Positions 11,988-21,431 of a DNA stretch of 64,000 nucleotides are shown piece after piece. A program made the position numbers and the translations under genes. The first letter of the stretch is position 1. The number at the start of each line of letters is the position of its first letter. Origin of the DNA: Corynebacterium sp. KPL1814 (GTDB lineage: Bacteria; Actinomycetota; Actinomycetes; Mycobacteriales; Mycobacteriaceae); contig NZ_KI515774.1 in NCBI RefSeq assembly GCF_000478175.1, positions 664,324-728,323 on the forward strand, read 5' to 3'. The notes under the pieces were generated by a model. The model saw nothing but the letters and a program-made list of their open reading frames with translations. It searched no databases and was not told the DNA's origin.

Positions 11988-14018
11988 ATGCCTAAGAAAA
12001 CACCCGCCGTCCGGAAACCGGTCGCGCGGGTGTTGCCTCTTTTAGGGGTTGCTCACCTTGATCGGGGATTTGATTACCTGGTAGATGAGGCCGAATCTGA
12101 AAGCGCCCAAGCCGGGGTGAAGGTACGCATCCGGTTCAATGGGCGCCTGGTGGATGCGATCATCGTCGAGCGCAAGCATGATTCCGACTTCGGTGGCCAG
12201 CTGCGCTTTATTGAGCGAGTCATCTCGCCATTCCAGGTCTACCCACCGCAGCTGTCCCGGCTGGTAGAAGCCCTGGCGGATCGCTATGGCGGGATTTGCT
12301 CCGATATCATTCGCTCTGCCATTCCGCCGCGCCATGCAAAGGCGGAGGAAGCGGATTTGGATACCCCGTGGGAAGACCTCGGTGCAGCCAGCGAGCCCGA
12401 TTTATCCGGGTGGTCTGCCTATCAGCATGGGGAAACGTTCGTTGATTCCATCTTGGGCGGGAAATTAGCCCGCGCCGCGTGGCAAATCGCCCCCGGCGAT
12501 GAATGGGAAGACGCGCTGGCGGCCTTGGCGGCCAAGGTTGCCTTGGGCGGGGGAGGCGTACTTATCGTCGTCCCAGACCAAAAGGTGGTTGATGCCCTGG
12601 AAAACGCCCTGCGCGCTGTCGTGGGGCCGAAACAAATCACGGTGCTGACCAATAGTATGGGCCCGCAAGCGCGCTATCGCCGCTACCTTTCGGCCTTGGT
12701 GGGCCAGGCGCGAATAGTCATTGGTACGCGCTCGGCGGCTTTTACTCCCGTGGACAACCTCCAGCTAGCCGTTATTTTTGATGACGGTAACGATAACTTG
12801 GTGGACAATATCAAGCCCTACGTCCACGCCCGGGAGGTGCTTACTACCCGCTCTGCCTTCGAAAATTGCAGCTTCATTGCGGCCAACCATTCGCGCACGG
12901 CAGAAACCCAATTATTGGTGGATTCAGGGTGGGCACACGACCTCATACCGAGCGCCTCAACCATAGAGGCACGCCGGCCCGATATTTTGGCCATTGGTGC
13001 CTACGGGCTGTCCATTTCCCGGGATTTGGAGGGCGGTACGACCTCTGTGCAAGCGCCGGCCTTTCAGGCAGCACAGCAGGCCCTCGACCGCGGTGAACCG
13101 GTGCTTGTGCAGGTCCCGCGCAAGGGCTACGCGCCTATTTTGGCTTGTGGAAAGTGCCATTCTCCTGCGCGGTGCCGCCACTGTAACGGGCCATTGGGGT
13201 TGCCTCCGAGCTCCGAGCGCTCAAGCGAGGAGGCGGTCATGCCTACCTGCCGCTGGTGTGGGCGCATTGCCACCAATCACCGCTGTACCGAGTGCGGCTC
13301 GCCGCGGCTGCGCGCCATCGTTTTAGGCTCTGAACGCACCGCGGAGGAATTGGGGCGCGCCTTTCCCAATACATCCGTTGTGGTCTCCGGCGGAAATAAG
13401 GTTGTGGGCTCAATTGAAAATGCCCCGGCATTAGTGATTGCCACCCCGGGCGCTGAGCCGCGGGTGAAAGGCGGCGCCTATGGCGCGGCCCTCTTATTGG
13501 ATGCGGGCACTTTATTAAACCGGCAAGACTTGCGCGCCACCGAGGACTGCCTGGCCAAATGGGCGCAGGCGGCCACCATGGTCAGGCCGCATTTTAAGGG
13601 CGGGCGCGTCATCATCGCTGCGGATCCGGAACTTCCCGTGGTTCGCCACTTCATAAGTTGGGACATGGTCGCGGCCGCGGCAGAAGAATTGCGTGCCCGG
13701 CGCGAGGTGCGCTTTCCGCCGGCCGTGCACTTCGCCGCCATTGACGGGGCGGACGCCGCTTTGGATTCCTTCGAGCAGTTGGTGGATCTGCCAGAGCACG
13801 CCGAGGTTCTAGGCCCGGTTCCGCTCCCGCCAGGGGACAGCCTCCCCGGGGAATACGATGCGGACCGCTTTGGCCCACCGCAACGTCTAGTGGTGCGAGC
13901 CCCGCTGGGGCCGCGGTCGCAGCTTGGGCGCGCATTGCGCAAGGCTAATGCGGCGCGCAGCGCCCGGAAGCATGAATTGCCACTACGCATCATGGTCGAT
14001 CCCATTCACGTGGGTTAG
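11988..14018 (+). CDS. priA: Primosomal protein N' (PriA), helicase-degenerate actinobacterial type
   Basis: Homologue of the replication restart factor PriA, 676 residues from ATG 11988 (the open frame begins at 11925 inside metK, but the conserved protein starts here). The DNA-binding N-terminal region (VLPLLGVAHLDRGFDYLV) and the paired zinc-binding CxxC motifs (CGKCHSPARCRHC and CRWCGR...CTECG, about residues 387-440) are intact. The helicase core is not: where PriA has GxTGSGKT there is no P-loop, and the DEEH box reads FDDGND. This loss is a known feature of the actinobacterial group. It probably keeps a structural or loading role without ATP-driven unwinding. Confidence 0.9.
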   Translation: MPKKTPAVRKPVARVLPLLGVAHLDRGFDYLVDEAESESAQAGVKVRIRFNGRLVDAIIVERKHDSDFGGQLRFIERVISPFQVYPPQLSRLVEALADRYGGICSDIIRSAIPPRHAKAEEADLDTPWEDLGAASEPDLSGWSAYQHGETFVDSILGGKLARAAWQIAPGDEWEDALAALAAKVALGGGGVLIVVPDQKVVDALENALRAVVGPKQITVLTNSMGPQARYRRYLSALVGQARIVIGTRSAAFTPVDNLQLAVIFDDGNDNLVDNIKPYVHAREVLTTRSAFENCSFIAANHSRTAETQLLVDSGWAHDLIPSASTIEARRPDILAIGAYGLSISRDLEGGTTSVQAPAFQAAQQALDRGEPVLVQVPRKGYAPILACGKCHSPARCRHCNGPLGLPPSSERSSEEAVMPTCRWCGRIATNHRCTECGSPRLRAIVLGSERTAEELGRAFPNTSVVVSGGNKVVGSIENAPALVIATPGAEPRVKGGAYGAALLLDAGTLLNRQDLRATEDCLAKWAQAATMVRPHFKGGRVIIAADPELPVVRHFISWDMVAAAAEELRARREVRFPPAVHFAAIDGADAALDSFEQLVDLPEHAEVLGPVPLPPGDSLPGEYDADRFGPPQRLVVRAPLGPRSQLGRALRKANAARSARKHELPLRIMVDPIHVG

Positions 14019-14070
14019 AAGTGCGCATAAACTTAGGCGAATAGGCAGTACATGAGGAAGGGAAGAAGCA

Positions 14071-14586
14071 GTGGCAGAATTAGACATCAGGCTCTACGGG
14101 GATCCCGTACTGAGTACGCGAGCAGAAGAGGTTACTACCTTTGACTCTGGTCTTCGCACTTTGGCACAAAACATGCTGGAGACCATGGATGCCGCAGGTG
14201 GGGTAGGGCTGGCGGCGAACCAGGTGGGCATACTCAAGCGCATCTTTGTCTATGACTGTTCGCATACGCAGACCGGGTTGCGCGGGGCTCTGATTAACCC
14301 CGTGTGGACGCCTTTGGGAGAAGACATGCAGGCTGGCCCGGAAGGCTGCCTATCCATTCCTGGGATTCGCGCCGATACGCCGCGGCACAATCGGGTATTT
14401 GTCTCTGGGCGCGATGTAGAAGGCCGGCCGGTGGGAATGGTGGCCTCCGGCCTTTTGGCGCGGTGCATTCAGCATGAAACCGATCACCTTGATGGGGTGT
14501 TATTCCTGCGCCGGCTTGGTGATACCGACCGCAAGGCCGCCATGCGTACTATCCGCGAAGCCGAGTGGTTTAATACCGCGGGCTAG
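14071..14586 (+). CDS. def: Peptide deformylase
   Basis: Removes the formyl group from new proteins. 171 residues. The three metal-site motifs are intact: GVGLAANQ at 44-51, EGCLS at 91-95 with the metal-binding Cys, and QHETDHLDG from 134 with the two His ligands and catalytic Glu. Start GTG 14071 after GGAAGGGAAG. It directly precedes fmt, the usual functional pairing of deformylase with formyltransferase. Confidence 0.96.
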   Translation: MAELDIRLYGDPVLSTRAEEVTTFDSGLRTLAQNMLETMDAAGGVGLAANQVGILKRIFVYDCSHTQTGLRGALINPVWTPLGEDMQAGPEGCLSIPGIRADTPRHNRVFVSGRDVEGRPVGMVASGLLARCIQHETDHLDGVLFLRRLGDTDRKAAMRTIREAEWFNTAG

Positions 14587-14622
14587 GCGAGCTTCGGCAA
14601 CGCAGGCGGGGTCGTTGTACCC

Positions 14623-14628
14623 TAGAAT
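14623..14628 (+). promoter_or_regulatory. Possible -10 hexamer of fmt
   Basis: TAGAAT in the 75-bp def-fmt gap, leaving a leader of about 27 nt that contains the ribosome binding site GAGGAG. Unlike the leaderless cases in this window, fmt has normal leader spacing. Confidence 0.5.
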
Positions 14629-14661
14629 TTTCACCCGAGACCTCGAGGAGACTCATCCAGT

Positions 14662-15603
14662 ATGCGGATTATTTTTGCTGGCACCCCAGAGCCGGCGGTG
14701 GTGGCATTGGAGAAATTGCTTGCCTCCAGCCACGAAGTGGTAGCGGTCATTACCCGGCCCGATGCAAAGAAGGGCAGGGGCCGCAGCCTTCACCCGAGCC
14801 CGGTGAAGGCGCTGGCGCAAGAACACGGCATCGAGGTGCTAACCCCGGCCACGCTGCGGCCTGGTACGGAAGATGGCGATAACCTGCGCCAGCGCTTGGC
14901 CGAGCTGCAGCCAGAGGCCATCCCGGTGGTGGCCTATGGCAATCTCATTAGCAAGGATCTCTTGGATGTCGCGCGCCATGGCTGGGTCAACCTGCACTTT
15001 TCCCTTCTTCCCGCCTGGCGGGGTGCGGCACCGGTGCAAGCGGCTATCGCGGCGGGCGATGATATTACCGGCGCGTCCACCTTCCGGATCGAAGAAGGCC
15101 TGGATACGGGCCCGGTCTTCGGCACGGTCACAGAAACCATCACCGGGACAGATACTGCGGACGACCTGCTCACCCGCCTGGCGTATTCCGGCGCGGATCT
15201 CCTGGTAGCCACCATGGATGGGCTCGAGGCCGGCACGCTGGAGCCGCAGGCCCAAAATGGGGAGGCCACCTATGCGCCGAAGATCTCTACCGCGGCAGCC
15301 CGCATTGACTGGGCGCAGCCAGCGTTTGCCATTGACCGGCATATCCGCGCCCACACCCCGGGCCCGGGCGCGTGGACGCTGCTTGACGATGCCCGCCTCA
15401 AGGTAGGCCCGGTCCGCCTCACCGAGGGCATCGACAAGCTCCTGCAGCCTGGCGAGGCGCTGATTAGCAAGGACGCGGTGTATATCGGGACCGCGACGCA
15501 GCCGGTGCAGCTGGATAGGATTCAGCCACCGGGCAAAAAGATGATGAATGCGGCCGATTGGGCGCGTGGATTAGGAAAGAACGCAGAGGTGAGGTTCCAG
15601 TGA
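14662..15603 (+). CDS. fmt: Methionyl-tRNA formyltransferase
   Basis: Formylates initiator Met-tRNA using 10-formyl-tetrahydrofolate. 313 residues, the family length. The start [13 protein letters not shown] and the folate-site motif [18 protein letters not shown] are clear, and a C-terminal OB-type domain follows from about residue 210. ATG 14662 has CGAGGAGA upstream. The stop TGA (15601-15603) overlaps the GTG start of rsmB, so the two are translationally coupled. Confidence 0.96.
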   Translation: MRIIFAGTPEPAVVALEKLLASSHEVVAVITRPDAKKGRGRSLHPSPVKALAQEHGIEVLTPATLRPGTEDGDNLRQRLAELQPEAIPVVAYGNLISKDLLDVARHGWVNLHFSLLPAWRGAAPVQAAIAAGDDITGASTFRIEEGLDTGPVFGTVTETITGTDTADDLLTRLAYSGADLLVATMDGLEAGTLEPQAQNGEATYAPKISTAAARIDWAQPAFAIDRHIRAHTPGPGAWTLLDDARLKVGPVRLTEGIDKLLQPGEALISKDAVYIGTATQPVQLDRIQPPGKKMMNAADWARGLGKNAEVRFQ

Positions 15604-17240
15604 CTGGTGGATTCCGCTCCCGCAGTAAGTCTGGCGACAAGGCGCCGGAGTCTAAACAGCACGGCAAGAACGGCGCGCCCCAACGCGGCGGTGGGCAGCG
15701 AGGCAACGCTCAGCGTGGCAATGCGCAGCGTGGCCAAGCGAACCGCGGCCAAGGCCAGCGTGGATCCGCCCAGCGTGGTCGCGGCATGCAGGACCAGCGC
15801 AACCGTGGCAATCGCGATGACCGAGGTAACCGAGGCAATCGGAATGCGGGCGCAAAGAACACAGGCGCGGGGAGTTCACTTGTGCAGGCCGCCATCGACC
15901 AGGGCGGGGATCCGGCCCGCGCCGTTGCCTTCGATGTGGTGCGCCGGGTAAGTGAAGAGGATGCGTTTGCCAACCTCGTCTTGCCCAAGGCACTGCGCAA
16001 GCAGAAGCTTTCTGGCCGCGATGCCGCATTTGCCACGGAGATTACCTATGGCACCCTGCGCACCTTGGGTGTGCTCGATGCGGTGATCGCGCGGTGTTCT
16101 TCGCGCGAGCTTGAGTCAATCTCGCCGGTGGTCATCGATGCCCTGCGCCTGGGTACCTACCAGGTGCTGTATACGCGCGTGGAACCCCACGCGGCGGTAG
16201 ATACCTCCGTCCGGCTCGTTGTGGCAGGAGGGGAAGAAAAAGCGAAGGGATTCGCCAATGGCATCTTGCGCACCATTACCCGCACACCGCCGAATGAGTG
16301 GCTCAAGCGGCTGGCCCCAGAAGGCGAGATTGCAGGCCTGGCCTTTAGGCATGCGCACCCAACGTGGATCGCGGAGTCTTTTGCCCGCGTTGTCGACCCC
16401 GAGGAATTGCCCGCTGCCTTAGCGGCGGATTCCGAGCGCCCGAGCGTGCACCTGGTGGCGCGGCCAGGCGAAATTTCCGCCGAGGAATTGGCGCTGATTA
16501 CCGGAAATGAAGAAGGTACCTATTCGCCCTATGCGGTGTATATGGATTCCGGGGACCCAGGCCAATTGGAACCGGTCCAGCAGGGAATGGCCGCGGTACA
16601 AGATGAAGGCTCACAGCTTATCGCCCGCGCGGTCTGCGAGGTGCCCGTCAGCGGTACTGATCAGGGACGTTGGCTCGACCTGTGCGCGGGCCCGGGCGGC
16701 AAGGCGGCCCTGATGGGGGCCTTAGCGCGCATCGAATCCGCGCACGTTGATGCGGTGGAGGTATCACCGCACCGCGCGAAACTGATTGAAAAGACCGTGC
16801 AGGGGTTGCCGGTGACCGTCCATGTGGCCGATGGCCGCGACCCGCAGGTGGGCTCGGGCTTCGATCGCATCTTAGTGGACGCGCCGTGTTCGGGGCTGGG
16901 CGCTTTGCGGCGCCGTCCAGAGGCACGCTGGCGGAAATCTGAAGCCGATATTGCCGAGCTTTCGACATTGCAATTCGAGCTATTGTCCTCTGCTCTCAAG
17001 CTCGTGCGGCCGGGCGGGGTCGTGGTGTATTCCACGTGTTCGCCGGACCTGCGCGAAACCCGCACCATCGTGGACCAGGCGGTAGAAAAGCTGGGTGCAC
17101 AGGAGCTAGATGCGCGGGAATTTATCCCAGATATGGGCAATGTGGGCAAAGAAAAATCTGTCCAAATGTGGCCGCACCGCCACGGCACCGATGCCATGTT
17201 CATGGCGGTATTGCGGCGCGGCGATGAGGAAGGGAGCTAG
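15600..17240 (+). CDS. rsmB: 16S rRNA (cytosine-967-C5)-methyltransferase with an RGN-rich N-terminal tail
   Basis: SAM-dependent RNA methyltransferase of the RsmB/Sun type, 546 residues. After about 95 tail residues comes an NusB-like RNA-binding domain ([19 protein letters not shown] onward), then the Rossmann methyltransferase with SAM motif [10 protein letters not shown], the catalytic DAPCSGLG and STCSPD cysteine motifs, and the RRRPEARW segment. The tail (about residues 22-85) is built of repeated QRG, RGN and RGQ units, low in complexity and strongly basic. The GTG at 15600 overlaps the fmt stop and is preceded by GAGGTGAGG; upstream starts lie inside fmt. Its own stop TAG forms half of the rpe -10. 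Confidence 0.93.
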   Translation: MTGGFRSRSKSGDKAPESKQHGKNGAPQRGGGQRGNAQRGNAQRGQANRGQGQRGSAQRGRGMQDQRNRGNRDDRGNRGNRNAGAKNTGAGSSLVQAAIDQGGDPARAVAFDVVRRVSEEDAFANLVLPKALRKQKLSGRDAAFATEITYGTLRTLGVLDAVIARCSSRELESISPVVIDALRLGTYQVLYTRVEPHAAVDTSVRLVVAGGEEKAKGFANGILRTITRTPPNEWLKRLAPEGEIAGLAFRHAHPTWIAESFARVVDPEELPAALAADSERPSVHLVARPGEISAEELALITGNEEGTYSPYAVYMDSGDPGQLEPVQQGMAAVQDEGSQLIARAVCEVPVSGTDQGRWLDLCAGPGGKAALMGALARIESAHVDAVEVSPHRAKLIEKTVQGLPVTVHVADGRDPQVGSGFDRILVDAPCSGLGALRRRPEARWRKSEADIAELSTLQFELLSSALKLVRPGGVVVYSTCSPDLRETRTIVDQAVEKLGAQELDAREFIPDMGNVGKEKSVQMWPHRHGTDAMFMAVLRRGDEEGS

Positions 17241-17243
17241 AAT
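17238..17243 (+). promoter_or_regulatory. -10 hexamer of rpe, overlapping the rsmB stop codon
   Basis: TAGAAT; TAG is the rsmB stop. The rpe ATG at 17251 follows after 7 nt. GAGGAAGGGA upstream is 16 nt away, too far to act as a ribosome binding site, so a leaderless message fits better. Confidence 0.6.
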
Positions 17244-17250
17244 TAACGGT

Positions 17251-17919
17251 ATGCCTGCACCACTTATTTCTCCGTCAATTTTGGCTGCTGACTTCGCGCG
17301 GTTGGGTGAACAACTAGAGGCCATTTCCAACGCTGATTGGATCCATGTAGACATCATGGACGGCCACTTTGTCCCCAACCTTTCCTTTGGCCCGGATATT
17401 ACGGCCACGGTGAGAAAGTCCACGGATAAGCCGCTTGACGTGCACCTGATGATTGAGGAGCCGGCGAAATGGGTGGAGAGCTACATCAAGGCCGGTGCCA
17501 CTTCTGTCATTTTCCACGTGGAGGCGGTAGATGATGAGGTCGCCGCGGTGGACTTGGCCCACAAGATCCGAGACCTGGGTGCGCGTGCGGCCTTTTCCAT
17601 CAAACCGGATACGCCCATCGAGCCGTGGCTAGACAAGCTACATCACTTCGATGAGGTGCTGGTCATGTCCGTGGAACCAGGTTTTGGCGGCCAGAAATTC
17701 ATGCCCGCCATGCTGGATAAGGTCCGCGCCCTGCGCGAGAGCATCGACCAGCAGAATCTCGATACCATCATTGAGATCGACGGCGGCATCGATCCGGATA
17801 CGATTGCCTTGGCAGCCGAGGCCGGATGCGATTCCTTCGTGGCGGGATCGGCCGTATTCAAAAGCGATGATCCAGCGCAGGCGGTGGAAGAACTGCGCGC
17901 GCTTGCAACGCGTTCATAA
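17251..17919 (+). CDS. rpe: Ribulose-phosphate 3-epimerase
   Basis: Interconverts ribulose 5-phosphate and xylulose 5-phosphate. 222 residues, a TIM barrel of family length. It starts ISPSILAADFARL, has WIHVDIMDGHFVPN with metal ligands, MSVEPGFGGQ and the phosphate-binding DGGID and AGSAVF ends. The frame is open upstream through rsmB, but homology begins at ATG 17251. Other pentose-phosphate genes are 16 kb away on the other strand; ribulose 5-phosphate is also a riboflavin precursor, which may explain the position before the rib genes. Confidence 0.96.
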   Translation: MPAPLISPSILAADFARLGEQLEAISNADWIHVDIMDGHFVPNLSFGPDITATVRKSTDKPLDVHLMIEEPAKWVESYIKAGATSVIFHVEAVDDEVAAVDLAHKIRDLGARAAFSIKPDTPIEPWLDKLHHFDEVLVMSVEPGFGGQKFMPAMLDKVRALRESIDQQNLDTIIEIDGGIDPDTIALAAEAGCDSFVAGSAVFKSDDPAQAVEELRALATRS

Positions 17920-18953
17920 TGGCTGGCGCGATGGATGAAACCTGCGTTTCCGAAGCATTGGTTGAGGCCATGCGGGCCGGTGCGGCGGTGCGCGGTACCA
18001 CGAGCCCGAATCCGCCGGTAGGTGCGGTGATTTTGTCTGCTACCGGCGCCGTTGTGGGCATTGGTGCGACCCAGCCGGTGGGCGGTGCCCACGCGGAAGT
18101 CATGGCGCTGCGCGCGGCCGGCGAGAAGGCGCGCGGCGGTACGGCCGTGGTTACCCTGGAGCCGTGCGCACATACGGGCAGGACGGGTCCCTGCGCCACC
18201 GCACTTATCGATGCCGGAATTGCCCGCGTGTACTACCTGCATGCCGACCCCACACCACAAGCAGGCGGGGGAGCGCAGGCCTTAGCCGCAGCCGGGGTTG
18301 AGGTGGGCCAGCTCACCGCACCAGATGGCGTCGAAGACGCGGTGCTTGCATGGTTGCGCGCTGTGAAGCTACAACGCCCGCATGTCACCCTGAAATTTGC
18401 GCAGACCCTAGACGGATTTACCGCTGCCGCCGATGGCACGAGCCAGTGGATCACCGGGCCTAAGGCCCGCGAGTGGGTCCACGCCGATAGGGCGCGGCGC
18501 GACGCCATCATCATCGGCACCGGCACCGCGCTTGCCGATAACCCCTCGCTTACCGCACGTAATGGCGATGGGAGCCTGCGGGAGCACCAGCCGCGCCGGG
18601 TGGTCATCGGCAAGCGCGAGCTCCAGTTCGCGGGTGAGAAGGTCTCTCACCTGCAGCAACTGGGATTCGAACAATATGACACCATCGAGGGCGCGTTGAA
18701 GGAGCTGTATGCCAGCGGCGCGCGGGACGTCTTGGTTGAAGGTGGGGCGGGCCTAGCCCAGAGCTTCATCGAGGCCGGTGTTGTGGACGCGCTTGCTGCG
18801 TATATTGCCCCTATTTTGCTAGGCCAGGGGCGCGGGGTTCTGGCGAATGCGGTGGCGCACACGCTTGCCGATGCCCCACGTTTTACCACCGTGCGCACCA
18901 CCAACCTCGGGCCCGATGTCCTCATCGAATACGAGGCGCGGAACGAGCGTTAA
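17919..18953 (+). CDS. ribD: Bifunctional riboflavin biosynthesis deaminase/reductase
   Basis: Deaminates and then reduces the pyrimidine intermediate of riboflavin synthesis. 344 residues. The zinc deaminase domain (about 1-145) carries HAEVMAL and EPCAHTGRTGPC; the reductase domain begins at VTLKFAQTLDGF (about 150). The ATG at 17919 overlaps the rpe stop (TAATG); a second ATG at 17931 would remove four residues and cannot be excluded. First gene of the rib cluster ribD-ribE-ribBA-ribH. No FMN riboswitch is seen upstream. Confidence 0.95.
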   Translation: MAGAMDETCVSEALVEAMRAGAAVRGTTSPNPPVGAVILSATGAVVGIGATQPVGGAHAEVMALRAAGEKARGGTAVVTLEPCAHTGRTGPCATALIDAGIARVYYLHADPTPQAGGGAQALAAAGVEVGQLTAPDGVEDAVLAWLRAVKLQRPHVTLKFAQTLDGFTAAADGTSQWITGPKAREWVHADRARRDAIIIGTGTALADNPSLTARNGDGSLREHQPRRVVIGKRELQFAGEKVSHLQQLGFEQYDTIEGALKELYASGARDVLVEGGAGLAQSFIEAGVVDALAAYIAPILLGQGRGVLANAVAHTLADAPRFTTVRTTNLGPDVLIEYEARNER

Positions 18954-18991
18954 AAGATTAGATACTTTAGAGATAAATACAAGGGGAATCA

Positions 18992-19606
18992 TTGTTTACA
19001 GGGCTAGTACAAGAGCTAGGCACGGTGGCCGCACTTGAGCCACAGGCGGATGCGCTGCGGTTGAGCATCCGCGCGCCGCAGACGGTGGGTGACGCGCGCT
19101 TAGGGGATTCCATTGCCATCAATGGCGTGTGCCTTACCATCGCGGAATTGGATGGGGATATTTTCTGCGCCGATGTGATGCGAGAATCTTTGGACCGGAC
19201 GGGACTCGGTCAGCTGGAAGAAGGCGCGCGGGTGAATGTCGAGGCGGCATTACTGCCCACCACGCGGCTGGGTGGACATATTATGCAGGGCCATGTCGAT
19301 GGCACAGCACGGTTGGTCTCGCGCGAGCATTCGGAGAATTGGGACGTGCTGCGTTTTAGCTTGCCCCGCGAGCTTGCCCAGTACGTCGTGGAAAAGGGCT
19401 CTATTGCGGTCAATGGCACGTCTTTGACGGTCAGCGCCGTAGGTGACGACTGGTTTGAGGTCTCCCTTATTCCCACCACCTTGCGGGAGACGACGCACGG
19501 CGAATCTCAGCCCGGCGATATCGTAAACCTCGAGGTGGATGTGCTGGCGAAGTATGTAGAAAAGATGCTTCACCCCGAATCCGGAATTGCTCAAGCAAAG
19601 GACTAG
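18992..19606 (+). CDS. ribE: Riboflavin synthase alpha chain
   Basis: Converts two lumazine molecules into riboflavin plus a pyrimidine. 204 residues made of two similar beta-barrel lumazine-binding halves: MFTGLVQELG and GDSIAINGVCLT in the first, HIMQGHVDGTA and GSIAVNGTSLTVS in the second. The start is TTG 18992, behind AAGGGGA. In corynebacterial literature the gene is also called ribC. The stop TAG is shared with the -10 hexamer of ribBA. Confidence 0.95.
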   Translation: MFTGLVQELGTVAALEPQADALRLSIRAPQTVGDARLGDSIAINGVCLTIAELDGDIFCADVMRESLDRTGLGQLEEGARVNVEAALLPTTRLGGHIMQGHVDGTARLVSREHSENWDVLRFSLPRELAQYVVEKGSIAVNGTSLTVSAVGDDWFEVSLIPTTLRETTHGESQPGDIVNLEVDVLAKYVEKMLHPESGIAQAKD

Positions 19607-19609
19607 ACT
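19604..19609 (+). promoter_or_regulatory. -10 hexamer of ribBA, overlapping the ribE stop codon
   Basis: TAGACT; TAG is the ribE stop. The ribBA ATG at 19618 follows after 8 nt and has no ribosome binding site, so ribBA is probably also transcribed as a leaderless message. Confidence 0.6.
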
Positions 19610-19617
19610 GCTAGGTT

Positions 19618-20895
19618 ATGTTCGCGACTGAAGAGAGCATCCATTTTGATGCCATCGATCACGCCATTGCGGAGATTGCCGCCGGCAAGCCGGTCATCGT
19701 CATGGATGATGAAGGACGGGAAAACGAAGGGGATCTGATCTTTGCCGCGGAGCTGGCAACCCCGGAACTGGTCGCGTTTATGGTGCGGTATTCCTCCGGA
19801 TATGTCTGTGCCTCATTATTGCCGGAAGATTGCCAGCGGCTCGATTTGCCGCCGATGATGGCGCAGAATCAGGACGTGCGCCAGACCGCGTATACGGTCA
19901 CCGTGGATGCTGCGACGGGTTCTACCGGAATTTCTGCGGCCTCCCGCGCGGAAACCATCCGCCGCTTGGCTGATTCTTCGACTCGCTCCAGTGACTTCAC
20001 CCGGCCCGGCCACGTGGTCCCCCTGCGCGCGCGACCCGGCGGAGTATTAGAGCGCGATGGGCACACGGAAGCCGCCGTCGATTTGGCGCGCCTTGCAGGC
20101 CTTCGTCCCGCCGGCGTGCTGTGTGAAGTCGTATCAGAAGAAGACCCGACGGATATGGCCCGCGGGCCGGAACTGCGCGGCTTTGCCGATAAGCATGGCC
20201 TTGCGCTGATCTCTATCGCGCAGCTTATTGAGTGGCGTCGCCACCATGAGGTGCAAACCCAGCGCGCGGTGGAAACCCGCCTGCCCACGGAGTATGGCGA
20301 ATTCACCGCGATTGGTTACCGCCATGACCTTGACGGCCAAGAACATATTGCCCTAATCGCCGGGGATCCCGCGCAGCTTCGTGGAGCCCGCGATGTCGTG
20401 GTGCGCGTGCATTCCGAGTGCCTTACCGGTGACGTCTTTGGCTCGCGCCGGTGCGACTGCGGCCCCCAATTGCAGGAATCCCTGCGCAAGGTGCAAGAAG
20501 CCGGCAGCGGGGTAGTCATTTACCTGCGGGGCCACGAAGGCCGCGGGATCGGATTGGTGCACAAGCTCCAGGCGTACCGCCTCCAGGACGAGGGCTGGGA
20601 TACAGTCGATGCCAATTTGGAACAAGGGCTGCCAGAAGATGCCCGGGAGTATTCTGTGGCCGGCCAGATCCTGAAGGACCTTGGGGTGGAATCGGCACAA
20701 CTGTTGACCAATAACCCGCACAAGGGGGAAGGGCTCGCCGGATTCGGCATCGAAGTCAGCCAACATACCCCACTTACCATCGCCGCCAACGCCGATAATA
20801 TTCGTTATCTGCGGACCAAACGCGACCGCATGGGCCACGATCTTCCGCAGGTGGCACAGTGGGACGCGCAGCACGAAGGAGAATTAGGTAAATGA
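19618..20895 (+). CDS. ribBA: Bifunctional 3,4-dihydroxy-2-butanone-4-phosphate synthase / GTP cyclohydrolase II
   Basis: Supplies both branches of riboflavin synthesis. 425 residues. The RibB half (1-205) shows [30 protein letters not shown] and [13 protein letters not shown]. The RibA half has the zinc cysteines in [17 protein letters not shown] and the [10 protein letters not shown] motif, so both activities look intact. Its stop overlaps the ribH start (ATGA). Confidence 0.96.
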   Translation: MFATEESIHFDAIDHAIAEIAAGKPVIVMDDEGRENEGDLIFAAELATPELVAFMVRYSSGYVCASLLPEDCQRLDLPPMMAQNQDVRQTAYTVTVDAATGSTGISAASRAETIRRLADSSTRSSDFTRPGHVVPLRARPGGVLERDGHTEAAVDLARLAGLRPAGVLCEVVSEEDPTDMARGPELRGFADKHGLALISIAQLIEWRRHHEVQTQRAVETRLPTEYGEFTAIGYRHDLDGQEHIALIAGDPAQLRGARDVVVRVHSECLTGDVFGSRRCDCGPQLQESLRKVQEAGSGVVIYLRGHEGRGIGLVHKLQAYRLQDEGWDTVDANLEQGLPEDAREYSVAGQILKDLGVESAQLLTNNPHKGEGLAGFGIEVSQHTPLTIAANADNIRYLRTKRDRMGHDLPQVAQWDAQHEGELGK

Positions 20896-21368
20896 GTAAA
20901 GAAGGATTGCCGGCTATCGCCCAGGTAGATGCGCGCGGCCTCCGCGTCGCGGTCGTGACCGCGACTTGGAACGAAGAGGTCTGCGATCAGTTACACCAGC
21001 AGGCGGTGGAGACGGGCCGTGCTAATGGGGCAGAGGTCGCAGAATTCCGCGTCGTTGGCTCCCTGGAATTGGGCGTGGTTGTTCAGGCGGCCGCGCGGAA
21101 ATTCGACGCCGTCGTTGCCTTGGGTTGCGTCATCCGCGGCGGCACTCCGCACTTCGATTATGTCTGCGATTCCGTCACCCAAGCCCTAACGCGCATCTCC
21201 TTGGATGAATCGACGCCGGTTGGCAATGGGGTCTTGACGGTCAATGATCAGCAGCAGGCCATCGACCGCGCAGGATTCCCTGACTCGGCGGAAAATAAGG
21301 GCGCAGAATCCATGATTGCGGCTTTAGACACCGCGTTGCAATTGCGTAGACTAAACACAGAATATTAA
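20892..21368 (+). CDS. ribH: 6,7-dimethyl-8-ribityllumazine synthase
   Basis: Penultimate enzyme of riboflavin synthesis; its homologues form icosahedral or pentameric shells. 158 residues. [10 protein letters not shown] opens the fold, [36 protein letters not shown] core and [18 protein letters not shown] follow. The ATG at 20892 overlaps the ribBA stop by 4 bp, which implies translational coupling, and GGAGAATTAGG lies upstream. Confidence 0.96.
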   Translation: MSKEGLPAIAQVDARGLRVAVVTATWNEEVCDQLHQQAVETGRANGAEVAEFRVVGSLELGVVVQAAARKFDAVVALGCVIRGGTPHFDYVCDSVTQALTRISLDESTPVGNGVLTVNDQQQAIDRAGFPDSAENKGAESMIAALDTALQLRRLNTEY

Positions 21369-21431
21369 TAAAAGGCCAATCGAAATCCTGACCACTTACA
21401 GGCAGGCAGGACTTCCAGAGGAGTAAAGCAC

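Noticed and set aside
15660..15850. Repeats in the rsmB 5' region as a separate repeat element
   Set aside because: They stay in frame and encode the RG-rich tail, so they are treated as part of the gene.
17900..19000. FMN riboswitch before or within the rib cluster
   Set aside because: No RFN-type conserved blocks are visible, and the gene starts overlap or abut the preceding genes.
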